Below are positions 7,846 to 16,805 of a stretch of 64,000 nucleotides of DNA, piece by piece (within the stretch, counting starts at the first letter, position 1; each line of letters starts with the position of its first letter). Location of the stretch: NCBI RefSeq assembly GCF_047250365.1, contig NZ_JBLBVL010000001.1, positions 124,001 to 188,000 on the forward strand, in the 5' to 3' direction. The notes beneath the pieces are model-generated. The model was given only the letters and a program-made list of their open reading frames with translations, made no database searches and had not been told where the DNA came from. The DNA comes from Thaumasiovibrio sp047250365. GTDB taxonomy: Bacteria > Pseudomonadota > Gammaproteobacteria > Enterobacterales > Vibrionaceae. A program made the position numbers and the translations under genes.

Positions 7846-10800
7846 TAGACTACATCTTACGCAACACCCGACTATTGGTGCTGATGGTCGGCATCTTAAT
7901 CGTTTCAGCACTAAGCGCCATTCAAGCCCTTCCCCGAGCGGAAGATCCTGCGTTAATTAACCGATGGGCGACAATTACCACCCATAATCCAGGCACTAAG
8001 CCTGAACATATGGAAACCCTCATTACCGAGCCGATCGAGATGGCACTGCGCCAGCTTGATGAAATAAAACAGATTGAATCTGTCTCAAGGACAGGTCTGT
8101 CGGTCATTAATATTGAGCTCAACGACTCTTTGACAGATACCGATGCCGTTTGGTCAAAAGTTCGCGACAAAATCGATGATGCTAGTCGGTCTTTGCCCGT
8201 TAATACATCTCAACCAGAGTTTAATGACAACCGTTCCAAAGCCTTTACTTCTATCACCGCCCTCATTGCAACTAATGCAGCACAAAGCGATCTTTTGATT
8301 CTGAGCAGATATGCTAAAGAGTTAGCCAACCAACTAAGAAACCTACCCGGCACTGAGTATGTGGCCATTCAGGGTGCGCCAGAAGAGGAAGTGGTTGTTG
8401 AATTTGATCTTAACAAAACAGCAAGCTTGGGACTGGATGCTGCATCAATCAGTGCTCTTATCGCCTCGGCTGATAGTAAGTCCAGTGCTGGTGAAATCTT
8501 TAACCACCAGTATCGCTTTCAAATAGAGGTAACACCGTCACTCGACACCATTGAGCAAGTGGCGCAACTCCCCGTACGTACGTTGCCCGATGGCCAACAA
8601 ATTAAAGTAAAAGATATCGCCTCTGTTACTCGTCAAGCTAAATCGCCAGATACCGAGCGCGCTCTCATTAATGGGCGTCCTGCCGTTATTGTTGCGGCAC
8701 GAATGCAAGAAGACTTACGGGTTGATCTGTGGACTGAAAGCATTCATGACCATTACCAACAATACCGTCAGCAGCTGCCGCAAAATATTCAGCTTGAATC
8801 GGTTTTTGAACAAGACGGCTACACCACTTTGCGCCTTAAAGAACTTATCAATAATCTATTAATTGGTCTGGTACTCATTATTCTGGTTCTGCTGCTCACC
8901 TTAGGCTTTCGCTCAGCGGTTATTGTCGCCTTTTCTCTTCCGCTCACTAGCGCTTTTACCCTCGCATTAATGAACATAACCAACATTCCCATTAACCAAA
9001 TGTCTGTAACAGGCCTCATTGTTGCGTTAGGGATAATGGTCGACAATGCCATTGTCATGGTTGATACCATTCAAGAAAACCGTAAACGCGGTCTGCGTCG
9101 AATTGAAAGTGCCACAGCAGCAATCGTCCACCTATGGCTTCCACTCGCGGGATCTACATTAACTACGATTCTTGCTTTTGCGCCTATTTTTCTTATGCCC
9201 GGCCCTGCCGGAGAGTTTGTCAGCGCCATTGCGCTCACCGTCAGCTTTTCTCTCCTTGGCTCTTACTTAATCTCGCATACGTTAGTCGCTGGATTCGCTG
9301 CTCGCTTTCTACCCAAAAAGGACACAAACCCACGCTGGTATCACAGTGGCATTCACCTCCCTCAGCTGTCTAAAGGGTTTAAATGGTTAATTTATCAAGC
9401 GGTTAAGCGTCCTATCCTCACTATATTGTTTGTGGGGGTCTTGCCCGCATCTGGTTTCTGGGCCATTGGACAGCTCACCGAGCAGTTCTTTCCTCCATCC
9501 GATAGAGACATGTTCCAAGTCCAGCTCTTTATGCCACCAAGCAGCAGTATTGATGGTACTCATCTTGTGGTTAATAAGGCGTCGGAAATCATTCAACAAG
9601 AAGCAGGGATTGAAGCCGTCAACTGGGTCGTTGGTGGCGATTTTCCTTCGTTCTACTACAACATGGTCGGTCGACAACGAGGCTCTGCCAATTATGCCCA
9701 CGCGATGATCAAAACCGACACGTGGCTCACCGCCGATACGCTCATCCCGCGCATTCAAAAAAAGCTCGATGACCAACTTCCGCAAGCGCAAGTAATTGTA
9801 AGAAAGTTAGAACAAGGGCCTCCGTTTAATGCTCCGATAGAGTTAAAGGTCAGCGGGCCAAATATTGAGACGATTCGCTCAGTCAGTGAATCATTACGCT
9901 ACCTATTGGCCACTACGCCTTACGTGGTTCATACCCGTGAAACAATGTTACCGGGGGTGCCAGCCATCACCGTGCACATAGATCAAATGGAGAGCCAACT
10001 TAGTACTCGACAACAGACAGATATTACTCGTGATCTTAATAACGCACTGACAGGTATCACGGGCAGCTACCTTATTGAAGGAACGGAGCAAGTGCCGATC
10101 AGAGTCCGGCTTAGTGACGACAATCGTGCAAGTTTGCAGTCTATCAGCGGTTTTCAATTTTCAACCCAGCCACAAAGCAATGAACGCACTCAGCCTATAG
10201 ATGCTATCGCCAAACTCTCACTCACGCCCGGTATTGGTAGTATTCCACGTCGTGATGGGCAGCGTATTAATGTCATTGAAGGCTATCTAGAGACTAACAT
10301 TTTACCCCAAACAGCACTGAATCTGTTCAAGCAACGCCTCGTAGAGGCGGATATTATCATTCCCCCAGGCTACACATTAAGCTATGGCGGTGAATCAGCT
10401 GAACGAGATGAATCTGTTAACCAGTTAATGTCGAGTTTATCGATTGTGTTTACGCTACTGGTGGCGGTCGTTGTCCTCTCTTTTAATTCATTCCGCCTTA
10501 GCCTCATTATTTTTATGGTCGGTGGGCAGGCAGCTGGGCTGGGGCTCTTCGCTGTATGGTTATTCGGCTACCCATTCGGATTTACAGTTATCATTGGCTT
10601 AATTGGCTTGGCGGGGTTAGCCATCAACGCGGCGATCGTCATTATTGCTGAATTGCGCACACGTCCAGAAGCGCTGCAAGGAAACAAGAAAGAGGTCGTT
10701 CAAGCCGTAATGAGCTGTACCCGCCATATTACTTCCACTACGATCACCACTGTGGGCGGCTTCTTGCCACTGATCATTAGCGGCGGTGGATTCTGGCCGC

Positions 10801-10934
10801 CTTTTGCCATCACAATTGCAGGTGGAACGGTATTTACCACGATCATCACCTTCTTTTTTGTTCCAGCGGCCTTCACGTTAAGTTTGCGATTTGGCACGCT
10901 GAGCAAAACCCTGCCACGTCTAGCAACAGAGTAA
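7842..10934 (+). CDS. RND family efflux pump permease
   Basis: A proton-driven inner-membrane pump of 1030 residues with the twofold RND layout: TM1, large periplasmic loop, TM2-7, second loop, TM8-12. In TM4 the motif GIMVDNAIVMVD keeps one Asp and has Asn where AcrB has the second Asp, as in several non-AcrB RND branches. I place the start at the ATG overlapping the adaptor stop (ATGA) rather than a GTG six codons upstream. Substrates are unknown: drugs, dyes or fatty-acid-like compounds are typical. It ends without an obvious terminator before the convergent J-domain gene. Confidence 0.88.
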   Translation: MIDYILRNTRLLVLMVGILIVSALSAIQALPRAEDPALINRWATITTHNPGTKPEHMETLITEPIEMALRQLDEIKQIESVSRTGLSVINIELNDSLTDTDAVWSKVRDKIDDASRSLPVNTSQPEFNDNRSKAFTSITALIATNAAQSDLLILSRYAKELANQLRNLPGTEYVAIQGAPEEEVVVEFDLNKTASLGLDAASISALIASADSKSSAGEIFNHQYRFQIEVTPSLDTIEQVAQLPVRTLPDGQQIKVKDIASVTRQAKSPDTERALINGRPAVIVAARMQEDLRVDLWTESIHDHYQQYRQQLPQNIQLESVFEQDGYTTLRLKELINNLLIGLVLIILVLLLTLGFRSAVIVAFSLPLTSAFTLALMNITNIPINQMSVTGLIVALGIMVDNAIVMVDTIQENRKRGLRRIESATAAIVHLWLPLAGSTLTTILAFAPIFLMPGPAGEFVSAIALTVSFSLLGSYLISHTLVAGFAARFLPKKDTNPRWYHSGIHLPQLSKGFKWLIYQAVKRPILTILFVGVLPASGFWAIGQLTEQFFPPSDRDMFQVQLFMPPSSSIDGTHLVVNKASEIIQQEAGIEAVNWVVGGDFPSFYYNMVGRQRGSANYAHAMIKTDTWLTADTLIPRIQKKLDDQLPQAQVIVRKLEQGPPFNAPIELKVSGPNIETIRSVSESLRYLLATTPYVVHTRETMLPGVPAITVHIDQMESQLSTRQQTDITRDLNNALTGITGSYLIEGTEQVPIRVRLSDDNRASLQSISGFQFSTQPQSNERTQPIDAIAKLSLTPGIGSIPRRDGQRINVIEGYLETNILPQTALNLFKQRLVEADIIIPPGYTLSYGGESAERDESVNQLMSSLSIVFTLLVAVVVLSFNSFRLSLIIFMVGGQAAGLGLFAVWLFGYPFGFTVIIGLIGLAGLAINAAIVIIAELRTRPEALQGNKKEVVQAVMSCTRHITSTTITTVGGFLPLIISGGGFWPPFAITIAGGTVFTTIITFFFVPAAFTLSLRFGTLSKTLPRLATE

Positions 10935-10954
10935 ACAACAACGCCTGTCGCGTA

Positions 10955-12034
10955 TCAGACTTCGGTGCGCGTCAGGCAGTTACGATTATGTTGGTTAAGC
11001 ACCTTGGAAAAGTCGCTGTTAGTGAACCCTTCACCATTAATCACTAACCGATTAGAATCAAACCAGTTTTCTACCGTTGACCCATTGCCATACAAGATAT
11101 CATAAACAATAAAATCCCCTTCCCGATGCTTATATTGAAGATTTGGCGGCAATCTTATCGGTTGTTTTTGCTCTTTTAGGAATAAGTAAAAGCCCGTTTC
11201 ACAACCTTTTACCACATAGGATCCCTGCTGACTCCTAACGGCAATATATGGCTCATCGCTTGCTTGAAAAGTAAAATTATCCCACACGCCACTCGCTGCT
11301 GAATTTTTTATATCAAACTGCTCCGATGGCAAGTCTGTTGACACTTGTGCCGCAGAAGACATCGACTGTTCTGGCGCCTCTTGCAAAACAGGCACTATCG
11401 TCTGTGTGGTATTGTCGGGTTCTCCCTTTTTATCTACAGTGCTTACTTGTGCCTTTAGCAAAGAAGGCGACGAAAAGTCACCAAATACTGTGCCAAATAA
11501 GATTCCCCCCCCCAACACCGCTGTCAGCGGTACCATCAAACGGCGACGTCGCTGCACTAGGTTGGTATGCTTTTCCAATTGATAGTGGTGGCGAGCCGTG
11601 AGTTCAGCGATTTTTTGTTCTTTTTCTTGCAACAGCGCTCTATACTCATTCAACTGTGTCCTAAGAACGGTATCGTCACTGTTGGGTGTTGAGGCCTTTT
11701 CATTGAATTGTCGCTGCACTGCGTCTTTTGCCTGCTCAAGCTGCTGTTGACTGTGCTCATACGCTTCTTTTAAACGACGATTTTCTCTTTCCAGCAATAT
11801 AATTTTACTTTTAAGCTGTACCGCTTCGGACGACTCTAACGTTATGGTCGTAAAAACTTCTTTACTGCCTTCACCCCGAGCCACAAAAGCATAGGCTTGA
11901 CTGATCATCTGCATTAACGCATCCGACCCTCCTTTATCAGGATGCACTCGGGTAGACATGATTTTAAAGCGCTTTTTTATCTCAGCGGCCGACATCTCTG
12001 CATGGGTGCCAAGTAGCTCGTGAAATGTGGTCAT
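10955..12034 (-). CDS. Membrane-anchored J-domain protein
   Basis: About 359 residues. The N-terminus is a J-domain: FHELLG, EIKKRFKIMSTRVHPDKGG with the HPD motif needed to stimulate Hsp70 ATPase, and a final helix QMISQAYAFV. Residues ~75-165 form a Glu/Gln/Lys-rich coiled coil, followed by a basic stretch (QRRRRL) and one transmembrane helix (VPLTAVLGGGILFGTVFG). The C-terminal ~170 residues are then periplasmic by the positive-inside rule, with two Cys (CETG, NCLT). The start at 12034 (MTTFHELL) has a GAGAG upstream; an ATG four codons earlier is possible. I do not recognise the C-terminal domain. It would recruit DnaK to the membrane; its client is unknown. Confidence 0.7.
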   Translation of the reverse strand: MTTFHELLGTHAEMSAAEIKKRFKIMSTRVHPDKGGSDALMQMISQAYAFVARGEGSKEVFTTITLESSEAVQLKSKIILLERENRRLKEAYEHSQQQLEQAKDAVQRQFNEKASTPNSDDTVLRTQLNEYRALLQEKEQKIAELTARHHYQLEKHTNLVQRRRRLMVPLTAVLGGGILFGTVFGDFSSPSLLKAQVSTVDKKGEPDNTTQTIVPVLQEAPEQSMSSAAQVSTDLPSEQFDIKNSAASGVWDNFTFQASDEPYIAVRSQQGSYVVKGCETGFYLFLKEQKQPIRLPPNLQYKHREGDFIVYDILYGNGSTVENWFDSNRLVINGEGFTNSDFSKVLNQHNRNCLTRTEV

Positions 12035-12189
12035 CAATTCTCTCATCCATAAAGGTGTGCATAACTAATATCGGACACACTGCATCCTGACTTTAATTCT
12101 AACGCATCTTTTCACGTAATTTGACATTTGTAGCTTAAGTAAAGCATTGTTATGCTTGCTTTAACAATCAGTTAAAATATGAGGTTGCA

Positions 12190-12918
12190 ATGTTGATCAA
12201 TAGTGATGTCGGAGAAAGCTACGGCGCGTGGACGATGGGAAATGACATTGCGCTTTTTCCATATCTCGATATGGCCAATATCGCCTGTGGCTTTCATGCC
12301 TCCGATCCGTTAATAATGATGAACACCCTAAATTTGGCAGCTCAACATCACGTCAAAGTCGGTGCACATCCCGGCTACAATGACAAGCTGGGATTTGGGC
12401 GACGTCCGATAAAACACAGCCATGACGAAATACGTGCTCTCATTGCCTATCAAGTGGGTGCACTAAAATCACTCGCAGCCCTGTCTGGTGTTCGTGTTAG
12501 CTATATAAAACCGCATGGTGCACTCTATAACAGCATGATGGCGGATCGGGAGTTATTCGAAGTGATTGCTGAAACCGCTGGACAATTGGCTCTGCCGCTA
12601 ATGGTCTTATCCTGCCCACAACATGAGCAGCTCAGCAACATCGCGGCAAAATATCATACGACACTAATTTTCGAGGTTTTCATTGATCGTCACTACGATT
12701 CAAAAGGTTACCTTCTCCCTCGCCATCACCCTAGTGCCCTAATTAATCACTACAAAGATATTCAACAGCGCATTCAAACATTAGCACAAGGCTATATAGA
12801 ACCCATTGAAGGTGAGCGCCTTTATATCCCCATCGACAGTGCCTGCGTGCATGGAGATAACCTCGCAGCCATTGCACAAATCGCAAAAATACGCCAATGG
12901 ATTGATACGTATTCATGA
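12190..12918 (+). CDS. pxpA: 5-oxoprolinase subunit PxpA (LamB/YcsF family)
   Basis: A 242-residue member of the LamB/YcsF family. Landmarks: NSDVGESYGAW at the N-terminus, CGFHASDP, VGAHPGYND, SYIKPHGALYN, and FIDRHYDSKGYLLPR near the C-terminus. PxpA, with PxpB and PxpC, performs ATP-dependent ring opening of 5-oxoproline (pyroglutamate) to glutamate, a housekeeping repair pathway. A GAGG site precedes the ATG. The stop overlaps the pxpB start (ATGA), the first of two overlaps in a compact three-gene operon. Confidence 0.92.
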   Translation: MLINSDVGESYGAWTMGNDIALFPYLDMANIACGFHASDPLIMMNTLNLAAQHHVKVGAHPGYNDKLGFGRRPIKHSHDEIRALIAYQVGALKSLAALSGVRVSYIKPHGALYNSMMADRELFEVIAETAGQLALPLMVLSCPQHEQLSNIAAKYHTTLIFEVFIDRHYDSKGYLLPRHHPSALINHYKDIQQRIQTLAQGYIEPIEGERLYIPIDSACVHGDNLAAIAQIAKIRQWIDTYS

Positions 12919-13583
12919 AAGTTCATCAAATTAACGAAAACAGTTTGATGGTGACCTTTGGCGACCAGATCGATCTCACCTTTCCCGCGAAGATCAAAGC
13001 GCTCAGTAATAAAATAACAGACACCTTTAAACATGATGTAATTGAATTAACCCCATCCTACACCACGTTATTGGTGGAATTTGGATTTAATGTTAAACCT
13101 CAAACCGCGATAGCAATAATTGAACGCTTCAACATCGACGTATATGATTCGACACCTGTATGCACTGTAACCATTCCCGTTTTTTACCACACTAGCGTTG
13201 CCCCCCATCTTGATGAGATCTGTGAGACACTGCAACTCTCAGTACAAGCATTGATTGACCTCCACACTCGTGCCCCCTATACGTGTTGTGCGATTGGCTT
13301 TCTACCGGGATTTGGATTTCTTGCTGAACTACCGCCAAGTTTGCAGTTGCCAAGATTGGCTACACCACGCAGTGTAATTGCAGGTAGCGTCGCTATTGCT
13401 GAACGACAAACGGCAATTTACCCTAGCGATTCACCCGGCGGCTGGCATGTTATAGGCCGTTGCCCGCTAGATCTTTTTGATCCCCAGCATCCAGATAAAA
13501 GTCTGCTTAAAGTCGGTGACCAAGTGCAGTTTACATCGATCTCCCAACATGAATACCACCAATATCAGGATAACGCATGCTAG
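12915..13583 (+). CDS. pxpB: 5-oxoprolinase subunit PxpB
   Basis: 222 residues, the KipI-like/YbgJ subunit of prokaryotic 5-oxoprolinase. Family motifs: ENSLMVTFGDQID at the N-terminus, IELTPSYTTLLVEF, CAIGFLPGFGFLAELP, ATPRSVIAGSVAIAERQTAI, YPSDSPGGWHVIGRCP and LLKVGDQVQF. It pairs with PxpC to form the cyclophilin-like heterodimer. It overlaps pxpA upstream by 4 bases and pxpC downstream by 7, so translation of all three is coupled. Confidence 0.92.
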   Translation: MKVHQINENSLMVTFGDQIDLTFPAKIKALSNKITDTFKHDVIELTPSYTTLLVEFGFNVKPQTAIAIIERFNIDVYDSTPVCTVTIPVFYHTSVAPHLDEICETLQLSVQALIDLHTRAPYTCCAIGFLPGFGFLAELPPSLQLPRLATPRSVIAGSVAIAERQTAIYPSDSPGGWHVIGRCPLDLFDPQHPDKSLLKVGDQVQFTSISQHEYHQYQDNAC

Positions 13584-14494
13584 AAGTTGTTCGCTCTGGT
13601 CCCCTATCTACACTGCAAGACTTAGGTCGCTTTGGTGTCGCTCGCTTCGGCTTGAGCCAAGGAGGACCAATGGACATTCACGCCTTTTGTTGGGCCAACA
13701 AATTAATAGATAACCCGCCGAACACTGCAGCTATCGAGATAGCGATTGGCTTATGTCAATTTACATTTCATGCTCCAACCATTATTGCTTTATGTGGAGC
13801 ACCTGCAAAACTAACACTGAATGCCAAACCCATACAACCATGGCAATCCATACGCATTCAGGCAGGCGATCAACTCACTATCGCTGGTTTTTCTTCCGGT
13901 AATTACCTCTACCTAGCACTAAAGAGCGGCTTTACCATTCCAATGTCGCTAAATAGCCTAAGCACCGTCTGCCGAAATGGGCTTGGCGGATTAAATGGTC
14001 ACGCGCTATCGTCTGGCGACATGCTCCCATATCCTGCTTACACTCAGCACTGCTCAGTTAAGGCTCTCTCACCACGTTGGATCCCTAACTACCTTAAACC
14101 CACCGCAATGGGCGTCATTTTGGGCTATCAACATGACAGCTTTGACCCTGATAGCATGCAGACGTTTTTCAACTCAAACTATCAGGTTCAATCACAAAGT
14201 AATCGCATGGGCTACCTTCTGAAAGGAGAACCTCTTCGTTACACCAAACAAGGATTAATTTCAGAAGGAATCGTACTCGGCGCCATTCAAGTTCCACCAG
14301 ACGGCCAGCCGATCATTTTGTTTAATGATCGCCAAACCATTGGAGGCTACCCGAAGCTGGGGACTGTCAGAAAAATTGATCTCGCAAAACTAGCACAATG
14401 CCAACCCTCACAGAACATTCACTTTTATCCGTCTTCGTTAACAGTCGCACAAGACAAATGGCATCACTTCTGTCAATTTTTTGGCATTAAATAA
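13577..14494 (+). CDS. pxpC: 5-oxoprolinase subunit PxpC (biotin-dependent carboxylase-like)
   Basis: 305 residues, the KipA/YbgK-like subunit. Landmarks: GPLSTLQDLGRFGVARFGLSQ at the start, GPMDIHAFCWAN, IEIAIG, and toward the C-terminus GILLKG-like YLLKGEPL, SEGIVLGAIQVPPDGQPI and DRQTIGGYPK. It is the last gene of pxpABC. The bases after the stop are T-rich but I see no clear hairpin before the glycine riboswitch. Transport genes for oxoproline are not adjacent; the next gene is an independently controlled amino-acid symporter. Confidence 0.92.
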   Translation: MLEVVRSGPLSTLQDLGRFGVARFGLSQGGPMDIHAFCWANKLIDNPPNTAAIEIAIGLCQFTFHAPTIIALCGAPAKLTLNAKPIQPWQSIRIQAGDQLTIAGFSSGNYLYLALKSGFTIPMSLNSLSTVCRNGLGGLNGHALSSGDMLPYPAYTQHCSVKALSPRWIPNYLKPTAMGVILGYQHDSFDPDSMQTFFNSNYQVQSQSNRMGYLLKGEPLRYTKQGLISEGIVLGAIQVPPDGQPIILFNDRQTIGGYPKLGTVRKIDLAKLAQCQPSQNIHFYPSSLTVAQDKWHHFCQFFGIK

Positions 14495-14624
14495 GAACTA
14501 ACAGTAATACATAACGATTACAAACTAGCCAATAGGTGCTTTTTTGTTTTTTTATGCTTTTTTTTAAAGACAAAGGGTTATCAATTTATTACTATCCTTG
14601 TCGACAATTTGTGTTCCGATGAAG

Positions 14625-14697
14625 ACAGCTGGAGAGTACGGTTACGTACGCCGAAGAAGTAAATCTTTCAGGCGCCTGAAAAGGCATGGACTGCTGT
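14625..14697 (+). promoter_or_regulatory. Glycine riboswitch, aptamer 1
   Basis: First aptamer of a tandem glycine riboswitch. P1 pairs ACAGC (14625-14629) with GCTGT (14693-14697). The conserved core is present: GGAGAG, CGCCGAAG, then CTTTCAGGCGCCTGAAAAGG. The sequence before it (CCGATGAAGA) and the linker after it (GGAGGAAC) fit the leader-linker kink-turn known from tandem glycine riboswitches. Confidence 0.93.
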
Positions 14698-14705
14698 TGG
14701 AGGAA

Positions 14706-14793
14706 CCTCTGGAGAGATCCGTTAAATCGGACGCCGAAGGAGCAAGCCTGTTTAATTACAAACAGGTCAAACTCTCAGGCAAAAGGACAGAGG
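14706..14793 (+). promoter_or_regulatory. Glycine riboswitch, aptamer 2
   Basis: Second aptamer, closed by CCTCTG/CAGAGG, with the near-consensus core GGAGAG, ACGCCGAAGGAGCAA, a 7-bp P3-like hairpin (GCCTGTTT/AAACAGGT) and ACTCTCAGGCAAAAGGAC. It controls the adjacent symporter gene, the arrangement known for the Vibrio cholerae VCI-II riboswitch. Confidence 0.95.
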
Positions 14794-14847
14794 GGATAAG
14801 AGCTGGTGTTAATCCACCATGCATCGCCGTGCGATCTAACATCAGAT

Positions 14848-14880
14848 CTCTGTCTCCTCCTTTCGTATTTTAAAAGGAGG
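14848..14880 (+). promoter_or_regulatory. Riboswitch expression platform hiding the ribosome site
   Basis: CCTCCTTT (14856-14863) is fully complementary to AAAGGAGG (14873-14880), the Shine-Dalgarno sequence of the symporter gene, giving an 8-bp stem with a 9-base loop. Immediately before it CTCTGTC (14848-14854) can pair with GACAGAG (14786-14792), the 3' strand of aptamer-2 P1. This points to control of translation start by competition between the two folds; the direction of the switch is inference. Confidence 0.7.
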
Positions 14881-14884
14881 AACT

Positions 14885-16252
14885 ATGCAATCACTTCACT
14901 CATACCTCGTAACAATTGATAATTTCGTTTGGGGACCACCACTGCTGCTACTATTAGTTGGCACTGGCTTCTATTTCACCGTACGTTTAGGTGCGCTACA
15001 AATACGCCACCTTCCCACTGCATTAAAACTTGTCTTCTCTAAGCCTTTAAAAGGGCAAGGGGATGTATCGAGCTTCGCTGCATTATGTACTGCACTTTCT
15101 GCCACTATCGGTACTGGTAACATCGTTGGTGTTGCAACCGCCATTAAACTAGGTGGTCCAGGGGCGCTTTTTTGGATGTGGATGGCTGCACTTTTTGGTA
15201 TGGCCACCAAATATGCAGAATGTCTACTTGCTGTAAAATACAGAGAAAAAGATGCTAACGGTGCCATGATCGGTGGGCCGATGTTCTACATCGAGAAAGG
15301 CGTTGGTAATAAATGGCTTGCTAAACTATTTGCCTTCTTTGCGCTTGGTGTTGCCTGTTTTGGTATCGGCACATTTCCGCAGGTCAATGCGATTGTCGAT
15401 GCAGCAGATTTAGCTCTCTCTGTGCCTAAATGGCTAACCGCTGCCGTACTTACTACCCTCGTAGCCGCAGTTACTCTGGGCGGCATTCAGTCGATTGCCA
15501 AAGTAGCCAGCAAAATTGTACCTTCCATGGCCGTATTTTATGTCATCGCATGCCTTATCGTTCTTGGTACTAACGCCGCAGATGTTCCAGCAGCGATTGC
15601 ATTGGTGATTAGCAGTGCCTTTACACCAACAGCAGCTACAGGTGGTTTTCTTGGTGCTGGTATCATGCTAGCAATACAAGCTGGTGTCGCTCGTGGTGTT
15701 TTCTCTAATGAGTCAGGTCTAGGTAGCGCGCCAATGGCAGCCGCAGCCGCTCAAACAGACTCACCTGCACGCCAAGGCCTAATCTCTATGACGGGGACTT
15801 TCTTCGACACGATCATTATCTGTACCATGACCGGATTGACCTTGGTACTCACTGGCGCATGGCAGAGTGATTATTCTGGTGCGGCGATGACAACATACGC
15901 CTTCTCTACTGGACTAAATTCTGCCTACTGGGGGCCCTTAATGGTCTCAATTGGTTTAAGCTTTTTTGCTTTTACTACCATTTTAGGGTGGAACTATTAC
16001 GGTGAGCGCTGTGTGGTTTATCTATTCGGACTGCGAGCAGTAAAAGCCTACAAGGTATTCTTTTTAATCCTAGTGGCGATGGGGGCATTCTTACAACTCG
16101 ACATGATCTGGGTTATCGCTGACATTGTGAATGGTTTAATGGCAATACCAAACCTCATTGGGTTATTGATGCTTCGCCATGTTATCGTTGCGGAAACACA
16201 ACTCTATTTTCAGCCTCAAAAACCAGAGTTAAAACAGGCTACCGCAGAATAG
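14885..16252 (+). CDS. Alanine/glycine:cation symporter (AGCS family)
   Basis: A 455-residue inner-membrane sodium-coupled amino-acid transporter with about 10-11 membrane segments. AGCS landmarks: GPPLLLLLVGTGFYFT, FAALCTALSATIGTGNIVGVATAI, GGPGALFWMWMAALFGMATKYAE, GPMFYIEKGVG, ARGVFSNESGLGSAPMA and LGWNYYGERC. Control by the tandem glycine riboswitch directly upstream indicates that glycine is a relevant substrate, as uptake or as an overflow sensor. It is single in its transcript and ends at a strong terminator. A paralogue lies at 53470-54816 without a riboswitch. Confidence 0.92.
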   Translation: MQSLHSYLVTIDNFVWGPPLLLLLVGTGFYFTVRLGALQIRHLPTALKLVFSKPLKGQGDVSSFAALCTALSATIGTGNIVGVATAIKLGGPGALFWMWMAALFGMATKYAECLLAVKYREKDANGAMIGGPMFYIEKGVGNKWLAKLFAFFALGVACFGIGTFPQVNAIVDAADLALSVPKWLTAAVLTTLVAAVTLGGIQSIAKVASKIVPSMAVFYVIACLIVLGTNAADVPAAIALVISSAFTPTAATGGFLGAGIMLAIQAGVARGVFSNESGLGSAPMAAAAAQTDSPARQGLISMTGTFFDTIIICTMTGLTLVLTGAWQSDYSGAAMTTYAFSTGLNSAYWGPLMVSIGLSFFAFTTILGWNYYGERCVVYLFGLRAVKAYKVFFLILVAMGAFLQLDMIWVIADIVNGLMAIPNLIGLLMLRHVIVAETQLYFQPQKPELKQATAE

Positions 16253-16273
16253 AGTGACGCCGTCACAAATCGA

Positions 16274-16307
16274 GGGATAGAGCGAATCTGGGCTCTATCC
16301 CTTTTTT
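16274..16307 (+). terminator. Intrinsic terminator of the riboswitch-controlled symporter
   Basis: GGGATAGAGC, 7-base loop, GCTCTATCCC followed by six T. Confidence 0.9.
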
Positions 16308-16472
16308 CAACTAAAAAGGCAACGTCACACACTTAACCTTCCATTGACCCTTTGTGCTCACATCTCTCACAAAAATACACCGTGCAATAATGAAAATGTG
16401 AAATACCAACCCTTGCACTATGTTACAAACTTATATACTAAACAGATGTACGTGTAGAGGGAAAGCTTAGCT

Positions 16473-16766
16473 ATGAAAACATCAAGGCGACAATTTCTAA
16501 AACTGACCGTCGGTGGTGTCATTGCCGTGTCTGCCGGAGATAGCCTCATCGGACGTGCACACGCTGACACGCCTAAACTGGAAGAATCAGATGCACAAGC
16601 CAGTGCTCTTAAATATGTGCATCAATCTGACCGAGGAGGAAAAAACTGTAACAACTGCGCGTTACTGCAAGGTAATTCCGGGGATGAGTGGCGCCCTTGT
16701 GCAATATTCCCTGGCAAGCTCGTCTCAGCAAATGGCTGGTGTACTGCGTGGGTTGCAAAGCCTTAG
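16473..16766 (+). CDS. High-potential iron-sulfur protein (HiPIP)
   Basis: A 97-residue periplasmic electron carrier. The N-terminus is a twin-arginine signal (SRRQFLKL, then a hydrophobic stretch and AHA cut site at about residue 31), consistent with export of a folded cofactor protein. Four Cys bind one 4Fe-4S cluster in the HiPIP spacing: Cys59, Cys62, Cys76 and Cys90, within KNCNNCALLQG, EWRPCAIFPGK and NGWCTAW. HiPIPs shuttle electrons to terminal oxidases or reaction centres; no partner gene is adjacent. It stands alone, with its own terminator. Confidence 0.9.
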   Translation: MKTSRRQFLKLTVGGVIAVSAGDSLIGRAHADTPKLEESDAQASALKYVHQSDRGGKNCNNCALLQGNSGDEWRPCAIFPGKLVSANGWCTAWVAKP

Positions 16767-16776
16767 TCTGCCCGAC

Positions 16777-16804
16777 AAAACCAGTGTCCATTACACTGGT
16801 TTTT
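16777..16804. terminator. Bidirectional terminator between HiPIP and btuD
   Basis: AAAACCAGTGT, 5-base loop, ACACTGGTTTT: a perfect 11-bp stem with A and T flanks, placed between convergent genes. Confidence 0.9.
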
Positions 16805-16805
16805 A

